A stretch of 57,290 bases of DNA, taken from Prochlorococcus sp. AG-449-G23. Lineage in GTDB: Bacteria; Cyanobacteriota; Cyanobacteriia; PCC-6307; Cyanobiaceae. The position numbers and the translations under genes are program-made. Every line of letters starts with the position of its first letter. Positions within the stretch are counted from its first letter, which is position 1. The notes beneath the pieces are model-generated. The model saw only the letters and a program-made list of their open reading frames with translations. It had not been told where the DNA came from and searched no databases. Below are positions 17,736 through 25,575 of the stretch, in pieces. Location: NCBI GenBank assembly GCA_003209585.1, contig QCQJ01000009.1:1-57290 (forward strand). The letters are read 5' to 3'.

Positions 17736-18890
17736 TTGGAGTTACTTCTCGATAGTCTTTTTAATGGTGTTGCAATCGGATCTGTACTACTTGTTGCTGC
17801 ATTAGGTCTAGCGATTGTTTTTGGTCTTATGGGTGTAATAAATCTTGCCCATGGTGAACTTATGATGCTTGGAGCCTACACAACATATGTAACACAACTA
17901 ATTTTCAAATTACCTATATTAAAACCTTTCTACAATTCGTACATAATAGTTTCTATTTTCCTTGCTTTTATTGTTAGTGGAGTGGTAGGGATTCTACTGG
18001 AAAAAACTATAATAAGAAAGCTTTATGGAAGTCCACTAGAAACACTTCTCGCAACTTGGGGCGTAAGCTTAATTCTTCAACAATTTGTCAGAAGTGTACC
18101 TTTAGCTTATGGGACCGGTCTGATTATAAGTCTTTTAATTGGTTTATTCTTGCCAACAACATTCCCTTCAAAAATAAAAGAATCAATAAATTTCAAATAT
18201 TTTAAATTTAGTTCTTGGATATTTGCTGCTTTAACTGGGGTCCTGACAGGTAATATAATCTCATCCTCTGTCAGCAAACTAAGTAGAGCAAGCGCTCGAA
18301 ATGTTGATGTAACAGCACCCTCATGGATGAGAGGTCAAGTAGAAATTATTGGCACTGCATTTCCTAAAACAAGATTAATGATAATTGTCATTACTCTAAT
18401 CTCTGTAATAGCAATAACATTATTTCTTAATCAAAGTGCTTGGGGGATGCGTATAAGAGCAGTTACTCAGAACAGACAAATGAGTGATTGCCTTGGTATA
18501 TCTACTGAAAAAGTGGATATAATTACTTTTGGGATTGGATCTGGCTTAGCAGGAGTTGCCGGGGTAGCAGTATCTCTCTTAGGTTCTGTAGGACCAAATG
18601 TTGGCGGAAATTATATAGTTGGTTGTTTTATGGTTGTAGTGCTGGGAGGAGTAGGCAATTTATTAGGAACAGTACTTGCTTCATTTGGAATAGGGATAAT
18701 GACTGATTTAATTGGAGCTGGAAGGCTCTTATCAATATGGCCAGATATGCCCTTACCTTTATCAAACACAATTAACTTTTTTGCAACCACAAGTATGGCA
18801 AGAGTAATGATATTTGCACTAATTGTTATTTTCTTGCAATTTAAACCTACAGGTTTATTTCCTCAAAAAGGAAGGATGGTTGAAAGCTAA
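17736..18890 (+). CDS. urtB: Urea ABC transporter, permease UrtB
   Basis: Membrane permease of the branched-chain amino acid/urea (LivH-type) family. MELLLDSLFNGVAIGSVLLVAALGLAIVFGLMGVINLAHGELMMLGAY is the classical N-terminal block and the C-terminal part has WGMRIRAVTQNR and GVAGVAVSLLGSVGPNVG. TTG is the start codon. The 384-aa length includes a middle insertion (around residues 125-205) relative to LivH, as usual in UrtB. Its stop overlaps the urtC start (TAATG). Confidence 0.95.
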   Translation: MELLLDSLFNGVAIGSVLLVAALGLAIVFGLMGVINLAHGELMMLGAYTTYVTQLIFKLPILKPFYNSYIIVSIFLAFIVSGVVGILLEKTIIRKLYGSPLETLLATWGVSLILQQFVRSVPLAYGTGLIISLLIGLFLPTTFPSKIKESINFKYFKFSSWIFAALTGVLTGNIISSSVSKLSRASARNVDVTAPSWMRGQVEIIGTAFPKTRLMIIVITLISVIAITLFLNQSAWGMRIRAVTQNRQMSDCLGISTEKVDIITFGIGSGLAGVAGVAVSLLGSVGPNVGGNYIVGCFMVVVLGGVGNLLGTVLASFGIGIMTDLIGAGRLLSIWPDMPLPLSNTINFFATTSMARVMIFALIVIFLQFKPTGLFPQKGRMVES

Positions 18891-20020
18891 TGTCCTTAAG
18901 TAAAATTAAATTTGATAAAAAAATAGTATTATCATTTTGGATAATATTAATTGCCTTAATTATTGCAGCACCAACCCTACTCCCTGTATTTAGACTAAAT
19001 CTTCTTGGTAGATACTTATCCTTATCCATAGTTGCACTTGGTGTTGATCTTATCTGGGGATATACAGGTTTGCTAAGTCTTGGACAAGGCATATTTTTTG
19101 CACTAGGTGGATATTGTGCTGCAATGTATTTGCAAATAACCAGCTCCTCCGAATTTCCAAATAATATTCCTGAATTTTTTGCTTTATATGGTGTTGAAAA
19201 ATTACCTTTTTTCTGGGAACCTTTTAGATCGCCTGTTTTTACCTTCTTCGCTATCTGGATAATTCCAGCATTGGTTGCTGGTTTAATTGGATTTCTTGTC
19301 TTCAGGAATAGAATCAAAGGGGTTTATTTTTCCATACTTACTCAAGCTTCTCTTCTTGTATTCTTTAACTTCTTTAATGGACAACAGAAACTTATAAATG
19401 GAACAAATGGATTAAAAACAGATGTAACACAACTATTTGGTCAGATGGTGGGTTCTGAGTCCATGCAAAGATTATTCTTTTGGATAACCGCCATACTAGT
19501 AATAGCCGCATGGTTTTTTGCAAAGTGGGTAGTTAAAGGAAGATTTGGAAATATTCTTATAGGAATACGAGATGATGAACCAAGAGTTAGGTTTACAGGA
19601 TACAATCCAGTTATATTTAAGACAATAATATTTTCTATTGCTGGAGGTCTCGCAGGAATTTCTGGAGCTTTATATACCGTTCAGTCTGGAATAGTATCAC
19701 CTCAATTTATGACCGTTCCTTTTTCTATAGAAATGGTTATATGGGTTGCTGTTGGAGGAAGAGGAACTTTATTAGGAGCGATACTAGGAGCAGTTTTCAT
19801 CAACTATGCAAAAAGTCTTGTAAGCGAGGCTCTACCTGCTAGCTGGATGTTTATTCAAGGAGGGTTGTTTATCCTAGTAGTAACAGCTTTGCCAGAAGGA
19901 GTTTTAGGATGGATACAAGGAGATGGCCCTAGGAATCTTCTTCAAAGATTTGGTTTGAAAAGGAAGATTGAAACCTATCCAAGCCTAGAAGTTAACAATA
20001 AGGAGGGGAATAATGAATAA
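18890..20020 (+). CDS. urtC: Urea ABC transporter, permease UrtC
   Basis: Second permease (LivM type). Blocks RYLSLSIVALGVDLIWGYTGLLSLGQGIFFALGGYCAAMYL and GRFGNILIGIRDDEPRVRFTGYNP are characteristic; C-terminal GGRGTLLGAILGAVFINYAKS completes the family pattern. 376 aa. Its end overlaps urtD by 8 bases. Confidence 0.95.
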   Translation: MSLSKIKFDKKIVLSFWIILIALIIAAPTLLPVFRLNLLGRYLSLSIVALGVDLIWGYTGLLSLGQGIFFALGGYCAAMYLQITSSSEFPNNIPEFFALYGVEKLPFFWEPFRSPVFTFFAIWIIPALVAGLIGFLVFRNRIKGVYFSILTQASLLVFFNFFNGQQKLINGTNGLKTDVTQLFGQMVGSESMQRLFFWITAILVIAAWFFAKWVVKGRFGNILIGIRDDEPRVRFTGYNPVIFKTIIFSIAGGLAGISGALYTVQSGIVSPQFMTVPFSIEMVIWVAVGGRGTLLGAILGAVFINYAKSLVSEALPASWMFIQGGLFILVVTALPEGVLGWIQGDGPRNLLQRFGLKRKIETYPSLEVNNKEGNNE

Positions 20021-20762
20021 TAAAGATCTTTTAAATTTAATAGATATTACTGTTAGTTTCGAGGGTTTTTTAGCTCTCAACAAACTTAATTTAAATTTAA
20101 AGAAAGGAGAATTAAGAGCTGTAATAGGACCTAACGGAGCAGGCAAAACAACATTCCTTGATGTAATTACTGGAAAGGTTAAGCCAACAGAAGGTGAAGT
20201 GATTTTTAAAGGGAAATCTTTAGTGGGAAGAAAAGAGCATAAAATAGCCAGGCTTGGAGTTGGAAGAAAGTTCCAAAGTCCAAGAATCTTTGAAAATCTG
20301 ACAGTTAAAGAAAATCTTGAAATATCAGTAACAACACCGAAAAGTCCCTTAAACCTTATAAATAAAAGTATTAAGGATGAGCAGCTTAATGAGATTGAAC
20401 GTCTTATGAAGATTGTTAATTTAGCTCAAAAAGTTGATTCTAAAGCTGGATCTTTATCACATGGCCAAAAACAATGGCTAGAGATAGCCATGTTAGTAGG
20501 ACAAAAGCCAGATTTAATGCTAGTGGATGAACCAGTTGCTGGTTTAACTGATGAAGAAACTGATCTTACAGCCGATTTATTAAAATCTTTATCAGGAGAA
20601 AATACCGTAGTTGTAATAGATCACGATATGGAGTTTATAAGAAGACTTGATAGTAATGTTTCAGTATTAAATCAAGGCACAGTATTATGCGAGGGGACAA
20701 TGGAAACTATACAAAAGGACCAAAAAGTTATTGATGTTTATTTAGGAAGACCTGAGGACTAG
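20013..20762 (+). CDS. urtD: Urea ABC transporter, ATPase UrtD
   Basis: LivG-type ATPase. Walker A GPNGAGKTT (about 41-49), Q-loop region RKFQSPRIFENLTV, signature LSHGQKQWLEIAM and Walker B MLVDEPVAGLT. 249 aa. A strong Shine-Dalgarno (AGGAGGGG at 20001-20008) precedes the ATG, inside the end of urtC. Confidence 0.95.
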   Translation: MNNKDLLNLIDITVSFEGFLALNKLNLNLKKGELRAVIGPNGAGKTTFLDVITGKVKPTEGEVIFKGKSLVGRKEHKIARLGVGRKFQSPRIFENLTVKENLEISVTTPKSPLNLINKSIKDEQLNEIERLMKIVNLAQKVDSKAGSLSHGQKQWLEIAMLVGQKPDLMLVDEPVAGLTDEETDLTADLLKSLSGENTVVVIDHDMEFIRRLDSNVSVLNQGTVLCEGTMETIQKDQKVIDVYLGRPED

Positions 20763-20764
20763 TT

Positions 20765-21475
20765 ATGGAAAATTTACTAGAAATAAAATCTTTAAATACT
20801 TATTATGGCGAGAGCCATATTCTAAGAGATGTAGATTTAAATGTTAAATCAGGAGAAATGGTTTGTTTAATTGGTAGAAATGGAGTTGGCAAAACAACTT
20901 TATTGAAATCACTTATTGGTTTGTTAAAACAAAAAAAAGGCGATATTTATTTGATTGGCGAAAATATCAATAGAAAAGCACCTCACCAGAGGGCTAGAAA
21001 AGGAATGGCTTACGTTCCTCAAGGGAGAGAAATTATTCCATATTTATCAGTTGAAGAGAATCTTATGCTAGGAATGGAGTCTCTGCCAGGTGGATTATCT
21101 AAGAACAAGAAAATAGATCCATTTATTTATGATCTCTTCCCAATCCTAAAAGATTTTCTTCAAAGGAAGGGAGGAGATCTTAGTGGAGGACAACAACAGC
21201 AACTTGCTATTGCAAGAGCATTACTGGGCAAACCTCAACTTCTATTACTTGACGAACCAACGGAAGGTATTCAGCCAAATATAGTTTTAGATATTGAAAA
21301 TGCTATCAATCAGATAATTAGAGATACAGGAATCGGAGTTTTATTAGTTGAACAACACTTGCATTTTGTAAGACAAGCAAATAGATATTATGCGATGCAA
21401 CGCGGAGGTATTGTAGCTAGCGGAAATACTAGTGAGTTAAGTCAAGCCGTTATTGATAAGTTCTTAAGTGTTTAA
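20765..21475 (+). CDS. urtE: Urea ABC transporter, ATPase UrtE
   Basis: LivF-type ATPase partner of UrtD. Walker A GRNGVGKTT, Q-loop VPQGREIIPYLSVEENL, signature LSGGQQQQLAIARAL, Walker B LLLDEPTEGIQPN, H-loop VEQH. 236 aa. Begins 2 bases after urtD. It is the last gene of the urea cluster; no strong terminator is seen after it. Confidence 0.95.
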   Translation: MENLLEIKSLNTYYGESHILRDVDLNVKSGEMVCLIGRNGVGKTTLLKSLIGLLKQKKGDIYLIGENINRKAPHQRARKGMAYVPQGREIIPYLSVEENLMLGMESLPGGLSKNKKIDPFIYDLFPILKDFLQRKGGDLSGGQQQQLAIARALLGKPQLLLLDEPTEGIQPNIVLDIENAINQIIRDTGIGVLLVEQHLHFVRQANRYYAMQRGGIVASGNTSELSQAVIDKFLSV

Positions 21476-21509
21476 ATAAATCTTCATTTTTGATTACAAA
21501 AAATTTTAT

Positions 21510-21689
21510 TTATTTTTCGCATCTTATTAGGTCTATACTGTTTGGATGTTCATTTATATACTTATTAAATTCCATTGCTAATGTCCTAGCCTCGTAAGCG
21601 TCAAAAGCATAAAAACAATTTTCTAATCTCATATTTTGAAAATCACGATAATGAACTGTATATGGCTTCAACGTATTATTTTTGTTCAT
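21510..21689 (-). CDS. Small soluble protein, 59 aa, unrecognised
   Basis: ATG at 21687-21689. The sequence MNKNNTLKPYTVHYRDFQNM, then a segment rich in Phe, Tyr and Ala with AYEARTLAMEFNKYI, reads as a real folded peptide with balanced polarity, no membrane helix and one Cys near each end. The pattern Y-x-A-F-D-A-Y-E-A-R resembles small domains that handle modification of short phage-like or cyanobacterial proteins, but no family can be assigned. It is convergent with urtE. Confidence 0.6.
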   Translation of the reverse strand: MNKNNTLKPYTVHYRDFQNMRLENCFYAFDAYEARTLAMEFNKYINEHPNSIDLIRCEK

Positions 21690-21824
21690 TTTAATTTGCT
21701 AAAAAGCAATTATTTATATATCAAACATGCATATGTTCATAAATTTAAAGTAGATCTTTTGTTGTAATCAAAATATATTAATTTAAATTATGTATCAAAA
21801 GATACATTTGAGCCCAGAAAGTAA

Positions 21825-21941
21825 TTAATCCTCTCTTCTTGTATTTTTAGAATCTTTCTTTTTACCTTCTATTAAAAAAACAAATTTTGATAAAATATAA
21901 CCAAAAACTGGAACCCAAAACTTTTCATAGAAAAATTTCAT
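21825..21941 (-). CDS. Small protein, 38 aa, unrecognised
   Basis: ATG at 21939-21941. A hydrophobic N-terminal half (FWVPVFGYILSKFVFLIEG) with aromatic residues, probably membrane-associated, and a Lys/Arg/Asp tail KKKDSKNTRRED. Six bases from the neighbouring 57-aa gene on the same strand, so probably in one transcript with it. Confidence 0.45.
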   Translation of the reverse strand: MKFFYEKFWVPVFGYILSKFVFLIEGKKKDSKNTRRED

Positions 21942-21947
21942 AAAAAA

Positions 21948-22121
21948 TTAAGCAGCTAATGATTCGTAATTTTCAATTTCAATTTTATTTATAACCTTCA
22001 AATCTATAGAATCAAATAAATGCTGCATAAGCAGAAAATCGAGTTCCCCTTTTAATAAATGATCATCGGATAAAAGTAGATCATCAACAAAATCATCAAA
22101 AGTGTCTGAGATAGGCCTCAC
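21948..22121 (-). CDS. Small acidic protein, 57 aa, unrecognised
   Basis: GTG start at 22119-22121. The product is acidic with a regular amphipathic pattern: RPISDTFDDFVDDLLLSDDH, then LDFLLMQHLFDSI. No ATG fits; an ATT codon just upstream is an alternative start. Its composition looks like a genuine helical peptide. It precedes the 38-aa ORF by six bases. Confidence 0.5.
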   Translation of the reverse strand: MRPISDTFDDFVDDLLLSDDHLLKGELDFLLMQHLFDSIDLKVINKIEIENYESLAA

Positions 22122-22522
22122 AATAAAAAAATTATTTTTGCCATTATCATCTTATTAACAATAAAAGTCAATAAAATTTGAATATTAATTTTTGAAATTT
22201 TTAAAAATTAATGAATAAAGACTAAAAATTTAAATAATAAATATAAACAAACAAAACAATAGATTTAATATCAAGCTGAGAGTTTTTGAATTAAATTTCA
22301 TTTATCATGCTTTTCTTAATTTTATATCTCTCGTAATTAGCATTATCAAAAAAAACACCCATATTTTCTAAAAAAAATTTAATGAAATCATCATCAAACC
22401 ATTTAATTTACTTATAGCAAAACTATAGATGTGCCAATTCGGAAAGAATCACAAAAAAAGTTTTTAAACGCAATAAATTTTTGTATCAATCAAATTTGAT
22501 ATTAAAAGAGCTAATTTTATAA
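22122..22522. other. AT-rich 400-base stretch without a convincing gene
   Basis: Very AT-rich and full of short A and T runs. The only candidate is a minus-strand 38-codon frame at 22291-22407 (listed separately). No clear terminator, tRNA or operator was seen. Confidence 0.5.
22291..22407 (-). CDS. Possible small or decayed ORF, 38 aa, non-ATG start
   Basis: The minus-strand frame reads KWFDDDFIKFFLENMGVFFD then NANYERYKIKKSMINEI before TAA. The only initiators are ATT at the upstream limit or an internal ATG that would leave 23 aa. The composition looks protein-like (charged, aromatic, helical), so it may be the remnant of a small gene. A real start cannot be shown. Confidence 0.25.
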   Translation of the reverse strand: MKWFDDDFIKFFLENMGVFFDNANYERYKIKKSMINEI

Positions 22523-22837
22523 TTATTTTTTTATTAGCTCGAAGTAACCATTTTTATTTAACAAGTATTTATCAAACCAAAGGCTTAATAGATTGTCTAA
22601 TCCTATTCCATCCATTTTATTTACTTGAGAAGACTTATAGTCTGAAAGTGCAAGCAATAAATAAGGGAAAATCATATCAGAAACCCCTTTTGGCAGTTTT
22701 TCTAGAGGTACACCATGCGCTCTATCCCATAAAATTTTCATATCCTGAGAGAACAAAGAACTCCAATAACTAAAATTACAATATAACTTCTCTGGAGGAA
22801 GTAGATTTACAGATAAAACTGGGAGAGATGAATTCAT
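22523..22837 (-). CDS. Unrecognised 104-aa protein
   Basis: Soluble protein with no clear motif: MNSSLPVLSVNLLPPEKLYC, then WSSLFSQDMKILWDRAHGVP and FPYLLLALSDYKSS. A -10-like TATAAT lies on the minus strand at 22919-22924, giving a leader of about 75 bases, and operator-like repeats (22940-22971) fall where its -35 element would be. A 27-codon ORF (22834-22917) ends in an ATGA overlap with its start. It follows the RHH gene on the same strand. Confidence 0.65.
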   Translation of the reverse strand: MNSSLPVLSVNLLPPEKLYCNFSYWSSLFSQDMKILWDRAHGVPLEKLPKGVSDMIFPYLLLALSDYKSSQVNKMDGIGLDNLLSLWFDKYLLNKNGYFELIKK

Positions 22838-22917
22838 AGGAATAAATAATTTATGTATAAATTGGATTTAGGTTTTTGAAATGGGGATAAATAATTTCCA
22901 ATATGCAAATCTCCCAT
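22834..22917 (-). CDS. Possible 27-aa leader ORF coupled to the 104-aa gene
   Basis: Frame beginning MGDLHIGNYLSPF at 22917 and ending at a TGA that shares bases with the next ATG (ATGA). Against it: a TATAAT sequence lies only a few bases upstream, so the transcript may start inside the ORF. Confidence 0.25.
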   Translation of the reverse strand: MGDLHIGNYLSPFQKPKSNLYINYLFL

Positions 22918-22918
22918 A

Positions 22919-22924
22919 ATTATA
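22919..22924 (-). promoter_or_regulatory. -10-like box before the 104-aa gene
   Basis: TATAAT on the minus strand (ATTATA on plus), a perfect consensus. The matching -35 position (about 22942-22947) is occupied by the AGTTCAGCAC repeat, so a repressor bound there would block this promoter. Confidence 0.45.
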
Positions 22925-22939
22925 TTAAATTTAACGCAC

Positions 22940-22971
22940 AGTTCAGCACATAGCAACACTTTTTAAGTGTT
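22940..22971. repeat. Operator-like repeat, copy 1 (3' of RHH gene)
   Basis: Contains AGTTCAGCAC (22940-22949), GCAACACTT (22953-22961) and an inverted pair AACACTT-TTT-AAGTGTT (22955-22971) that runs into the last codons of the RHH gene. The same words recur upstream of that gene at 23377-23406. The inverted pair could also act as a weak hairpin at the 3' end of the RHH message. Confidence 0.55.
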
Positions 22972-23361
22972 ATATTTATCCATCATTTCCTGGAATTTAA
23001 GGAACGATAAAAACTTTTTATAAGTTTGCAAGTCAAATATCTCATGATTTGCTTCATTTAAATGGGTTAATTTACTAGCAAAAAGCTGATTTCCTAATTT
23101 AGAATCAATTGAGAATTTTGCATTATCCATAATGTCAGAAGAATTATCAGATGAGTTATTTAAAAGATCATTAGTCAATTGATATGATTGAGTTACTTTA
23201 CCATTTTTTTTATTTAATATACCTCTTATAGAAAGTGCTTCCTCCACCAAAATACTTATTATTTTTGAATTACTTAAATTGTTCTCTATACTCAACTTAT
23301 CAATTATTCTGATAACATCTTCTCTTGGAATAAAACCAATTCTTTTTTTCTTGGTAGGCAT
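22963..23361 (-). CDS. Putative ribbon-helix-helix DNA-binding protein
   Basis: 132 aa. The N-terminal segment KKRIGFIPREDVIRIIDKLS followed by IENNLSNSKIISILVEEALS fits the RHH (CopG/Arc) fold: a short beta-strand, helix A, a turn with N-L-S-x-S-K, helix B. The remainder (about 50-132) is polar, Ser/Asn-rich and then helical, and could be an effector or oligomerisation part. Shared repeats on both sides suggest autoregulation. It is divergent from a 49-aa membrane protein gene over 76 bases. No toxin partner is evident. Confidence 0.65.
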   Translation of the reverse strand: MPTKKKRIGFIPREDVIRIIDKLSIENNLSNSKIISILVEEALSIRGILNKKNGKVTQSYQLTNDLLNNSSDNSSDIMDNAKFSIDSKLGNQLFASKLTHLNEANHEIFDLQTYKKFLSFLKFQEMMDKYNT

Positions 23362-23376
23362 TTAGAAATTAACTAA

Positions 23377-23406
23377 AGTTCAGCACTTGACTGCAATAAG
23401 TGTTGC
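23377..23406. repeat. Operator-like repeat, copy 2 (5' of RHH gene)
   Basis: AGTTCAGCAC (23377-23386) repeats copy 1 exactly, and AAGTGTTGC (23398-23406) is the exact reverse complement of GCAACACTT in copy 1. Within this copy AGCACTT and AAGTGTT form a near-perfect inverted repeat with a 9-base spacer. It overlaps the promoter of the plus-strand 49-aa gene. Confidence 0.6.
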
Positions 23407-23414
23407 ACTATATT
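23387..23414 (+). promoter_or_regulatory. Promoter of the 49-aa membrane protein gene
   Basis: TTGACT at 23387-23392, a 16-base spacer, and TATATT at 23409-23414, close to the sigma-70 consensus, which is uncommon in this AT-rich background. The spacer contains the AAGTGTTGC half of the repeat, so a repressor there would block RNA polymerase directly. Confidence 0.6.
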
Positions 23415-23437
23415 CATTATAAGTCAATTGAATTCTA

Positions 23438-23587
23438 ATGATTTTACCAACAACCTTACTTTTAGGAGCCATTGGATATTTTTTCTACATGTCAAAAAAA
23501 GAACTTTCACTAGATCACCATGATCCTATAGAAAACAAAAACGAAAATGATGATTTGTATAAAGATTTGGAAGATCTTTTTATTTAA
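23438..23587 (+). CDS. Small membrane-anchored acidic protein, 49 aa
   Basis: ATG at 23438. One N-terminal hydrophobic helix (ILPTTLLLGAIGYFFYM) and an acidic, Asn/Asp-rich tail with ENDDLYKDLEDLF. No family recognised. It has a good promoter and faces away from the RHH gene, which may regulate it. Confidence 0.65.
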   Translation: MILPTTLLLGAIGYFFYMSKKELSLDHHDPIENKNENDDLYKDLEDLFI

Positions 23588-23680
23588 AAAAACTGCATAG
23601 GTATTTAAGAACTTTGTTTCTTGACTAAAGATATACAAAAACTTAAAGATAATTAGAATAAATATAAAGACATAAAATCA

Positions 23681-23977
23681 ATGACTGTCCATCAAGATTA
23701 CGAAATAAAAATCAATCTAAATGAATTGATTGAGAAAAGAATTCCATGTTGTGATTTACTTCATCCAAATCATTGTTTAACAGAAAAACAAGTCTCTGAA
23801 ATAGCACATGATATTCATATGGATTTAAATTTGCATGATATTTACAAGCAAGTAGATCAACACATTATGAATTATGTAAATGCAGCTAGTATTGATAACA
23901 AGGATCATTGGGTTGAACCTCATCTTCCAGATTTGGAGAGGGATTTAAAAGAAGAAGTTGGTATAGAATTTGATTAA
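23681..23977 (+). CDS. Unrecognised 98-aa His-rich soluble protein
   Basis: Helical, acidic and notably rich in His (about 11 of 98) with a Cys pair and another Cys close by (IPCCDLLHPNHCLT). These could bind metal, but no known motif is met. Middle and end read AHDIHMDLNLHDIYKQVDQH, then DHWVEPHLPDLERDL. It starts at 23681 with ATG and converges on the 49-aa minus gene. Confidence 0.65.
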   Translation: MTVHQDYEIKINLNELIEKRIPCCDLLHPNHCLTEKQVSEIAHDIHMDLNLHDIYKQVDQHIMNYVNAASIDNKDHWVEPHLPDLERDLKEEVGIEFD

Positions 23978-23998
23978 TCTTTTTTTTCTACAAAAAGA

Positions 23999-24148
23999 TT
24001 AATATATGTATTTTTTTTCTAAATCATCTATTAGTTTATAAATACTTTTAGCTGATCTCTTTCTTTTTTTTAAAATTGTAAAAACTATAAATCCAATAAA
24101 TACTGCAAAAATAGGTGTGAAAATAATTATTTCATGATTCATAAACAT
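23999..24148 (-). CDS. Small single-span membrane protein, 49 aa
   Basis: ATG at 24146-24148. MFMNHE, then one helix (IIIFTPIFAVFIGFIVFTIL), then a strongly basic stretch KKRKRSAKS and tail YKLIDDLEKKYIY. Topology by the positive-inside rule would put the tail in the cytoplasm. No family recognised. Confidence 0.55.
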   Translation of the reverse strand: MFMNHEIIIFTPIFAVFIGFIVFTILKKRKRSAKSIYKLIDDLEKKYIY

Positions 24149-24314
24149 CAAAAAGAATTACATTATTAAAATTATTAAAAATTCTTCATCAATAAAATAG
24201 GTACTTTATACAAATATATTTCACTATAAACAATTAAGATTTTTTATAAAAATGAGAAAGAATTAAAAATTTTTTTTAAATTATGTAGAAATAAATTTTT
24301 ATTCAATAGAGATA

Positions 24315-24497
24315 ATGACGAATTATTTTGCCTTAACAATTACTGAGATGGGGATCGGTAAAATAGAACTAGCAGTTATTGGAGCAGTAATTTTAATATT
24401 TCCAATTTTGTTTGTTTATGCATCTAAAAATCTTGATGCTAAGGGAGTTTTCGAATGGATGACTGAGAAACCCGATGATTGGATAGGAAAAAAATAA
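24315..24497 (+). CDS. Small membrane protein, 60 aa, unrecognised
   Basis: MTNYFALTITEMGIGKIELA followed by one helix (VIGAVILIFPILFVYA) and a polar tail ending TEKPDDWIGKK. It looks like a thylakoid-type minor subunit by shape but does not match any I can name. The first Met at 24315 could be replaced by the Met at residue 12 (MGIGKIEL), which sits directly before the helix. Confidence 0.65.
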   Translation: MTNYFALTITEMGIGKIELAVIGAVILIFPILFVYASKNLDAKGVFEWMTEKPDDWIGKK

Positions 24498-24519
24498 GGC
24501 TTTAACAATTTATATTTTT

Positions 24520-24861
24520 CTAGTTGAAATTTAAATTTTCTAAACTACTAATAGCAAAATCATAAACCTGGCAATTATTTTCTAAATCATTAACTATTGA
24601 ATTTTTTAGTAGAGAATAATCTATAAACTTATTGAGTTTATTATTATTAAATTCCTTATTAGTCTCTCCAATAGCAAATGCCAAAGCTCCTTCATAAGAA
24701 ATACCGAATTTGGTAGTGTTGCAGTAAGTTCTGGTGAACTTATTAGAAATCTTTTTAGTATACTTTTCAAGAGTTTTAGAGGAAGTATCTAACGAGTAAA
24801 CAGGACTACTAAAAAGAAGAAGCAAAGTTAAAATAAATATCGTAAAAATTCTTTTGATCAT
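24520..24861 (-). CDS. Exported protein, 113 aa, unrecognised
   Basis: Signal peptide MIKRIFTIFILTLLLLFSSPVYS before LDTSS. The mature part has two cysteines (RTYCNTTKFG and NNCQVYDF) that probably pair, and the block ISYEGALAFAIGETNKEF, which I associate with a conserved picocyanobacterial family of unknown function. Located probably in the thylakoid lumen or periplasm. Confidence 0.75.
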   Translation of the reverse strand: MIKRIFTIFILTLLLLFSSPVYSLDTSSKTLEKYTKKISNKFTRTYCNTTKFGISYEGALAFAIGETNKEFNNNKLNKFIDYSLLKNSIVNDLENNCQVYDFAISSLENLNFN

Positions 24862-25223
24862 AATATTTCATAAATTGCAAATTTAATATAGTTTAGAATT
24901 TATCTGTACCGACTATGTTTTATTAAAAATATAGAAATTAAGAATTTTTTTAACCCATAACAGCTATTTCATATTTTGGAAGATAAAAACTCTTTAAAAG
25001 AGTATTTTATAGCTTTAATTTTTTTGATAGTTTTTTTAAAGAACGCCTAAATGATTTTGCCATAATGAAATAACCATATCAATAATTAATAAATACTTTG
25101 ATATTCAATAAATAATTATCCAAAAATAAATAAATTAATTATTAAATATATGGATTCAGCTATGGAAATGTATTTGAACATGAATTATTGTTTGATTAAT
25201 TATTAAATACAAAATTAATAAAT
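24862..25223. other. 360-base AT-rich gap without a convincing gene
   Basis: No ORF with sensible length was found. There is one short inverted repeat (ACTCTT-TAA-AAGAGT, 24989-25003) followed by ATTTTAT. An 18-codon ORF from 25150 is too short to support. Confidence 0.5.
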
Positions 25224-25418
25224 ATGGCATTACCAGAACTTATTTATGCTCCTATAGATGGCGGAACAATACATAGGTATGAAATAAGTGGTGGGAAGAG
25301 AAAATTCTTGAGATTTATAGGTTGTTATTTGGGCCAGTGCAATTTCCACAAAAATATTGATGATGCTATTGATTACATAAAAAATTTGAAAGAATCACAA
25401 AAGATACAAAAAAGATGA
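25224..25418 (+). CDS. Unrecognised 64-aa soluble protein
   Basis: MALPELIYAPIDGGTIHRYE then a basic stretch GGKRKFLRF, two cysteines (GCYLGQC) and a helical end with DDAIDYIKNLKES. Small, basic, two Cys in a C-x5-C arrangement. No family recognised. Confidence 0.6.
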   Translation: MALPELIYAPIDGGTIHRYEISGGKRKFLRFIGCYLGQCNFHKNIDDAIDYIKNLKESQKIQKR

Positions 25419-25575
25419 AATAAAGATACATAAATACGGCAGGGGCTCAATATCTTTCAAGAACTACTTAATTATTGCTACAAATAATAGAGAATTTTCT
25501 TTTTATAAGAAATTGATTATTTACTTGGGTTATAGTTCCGAAAGATAAACAGTCAATTAGAAAAGAAATTAATTT

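Noticed and set aside
24989..25003. Hairpin ACTCTT-TAA-AAGAGT as a terminator
   Set aside because: Short stem with few GC pairs, no gene ends next to it, T-run weak.
25150..25206. 18-codon ORF MDSAMEMYLN
   Set aside because: Too short, no ribosome site or conservation evidence.
21476..25575. Defence or phage system in the sparse region
   Set aside because: No nuclease, helicase, integrase, reverse transcriptase, toxin or CRISPR repeat was found.
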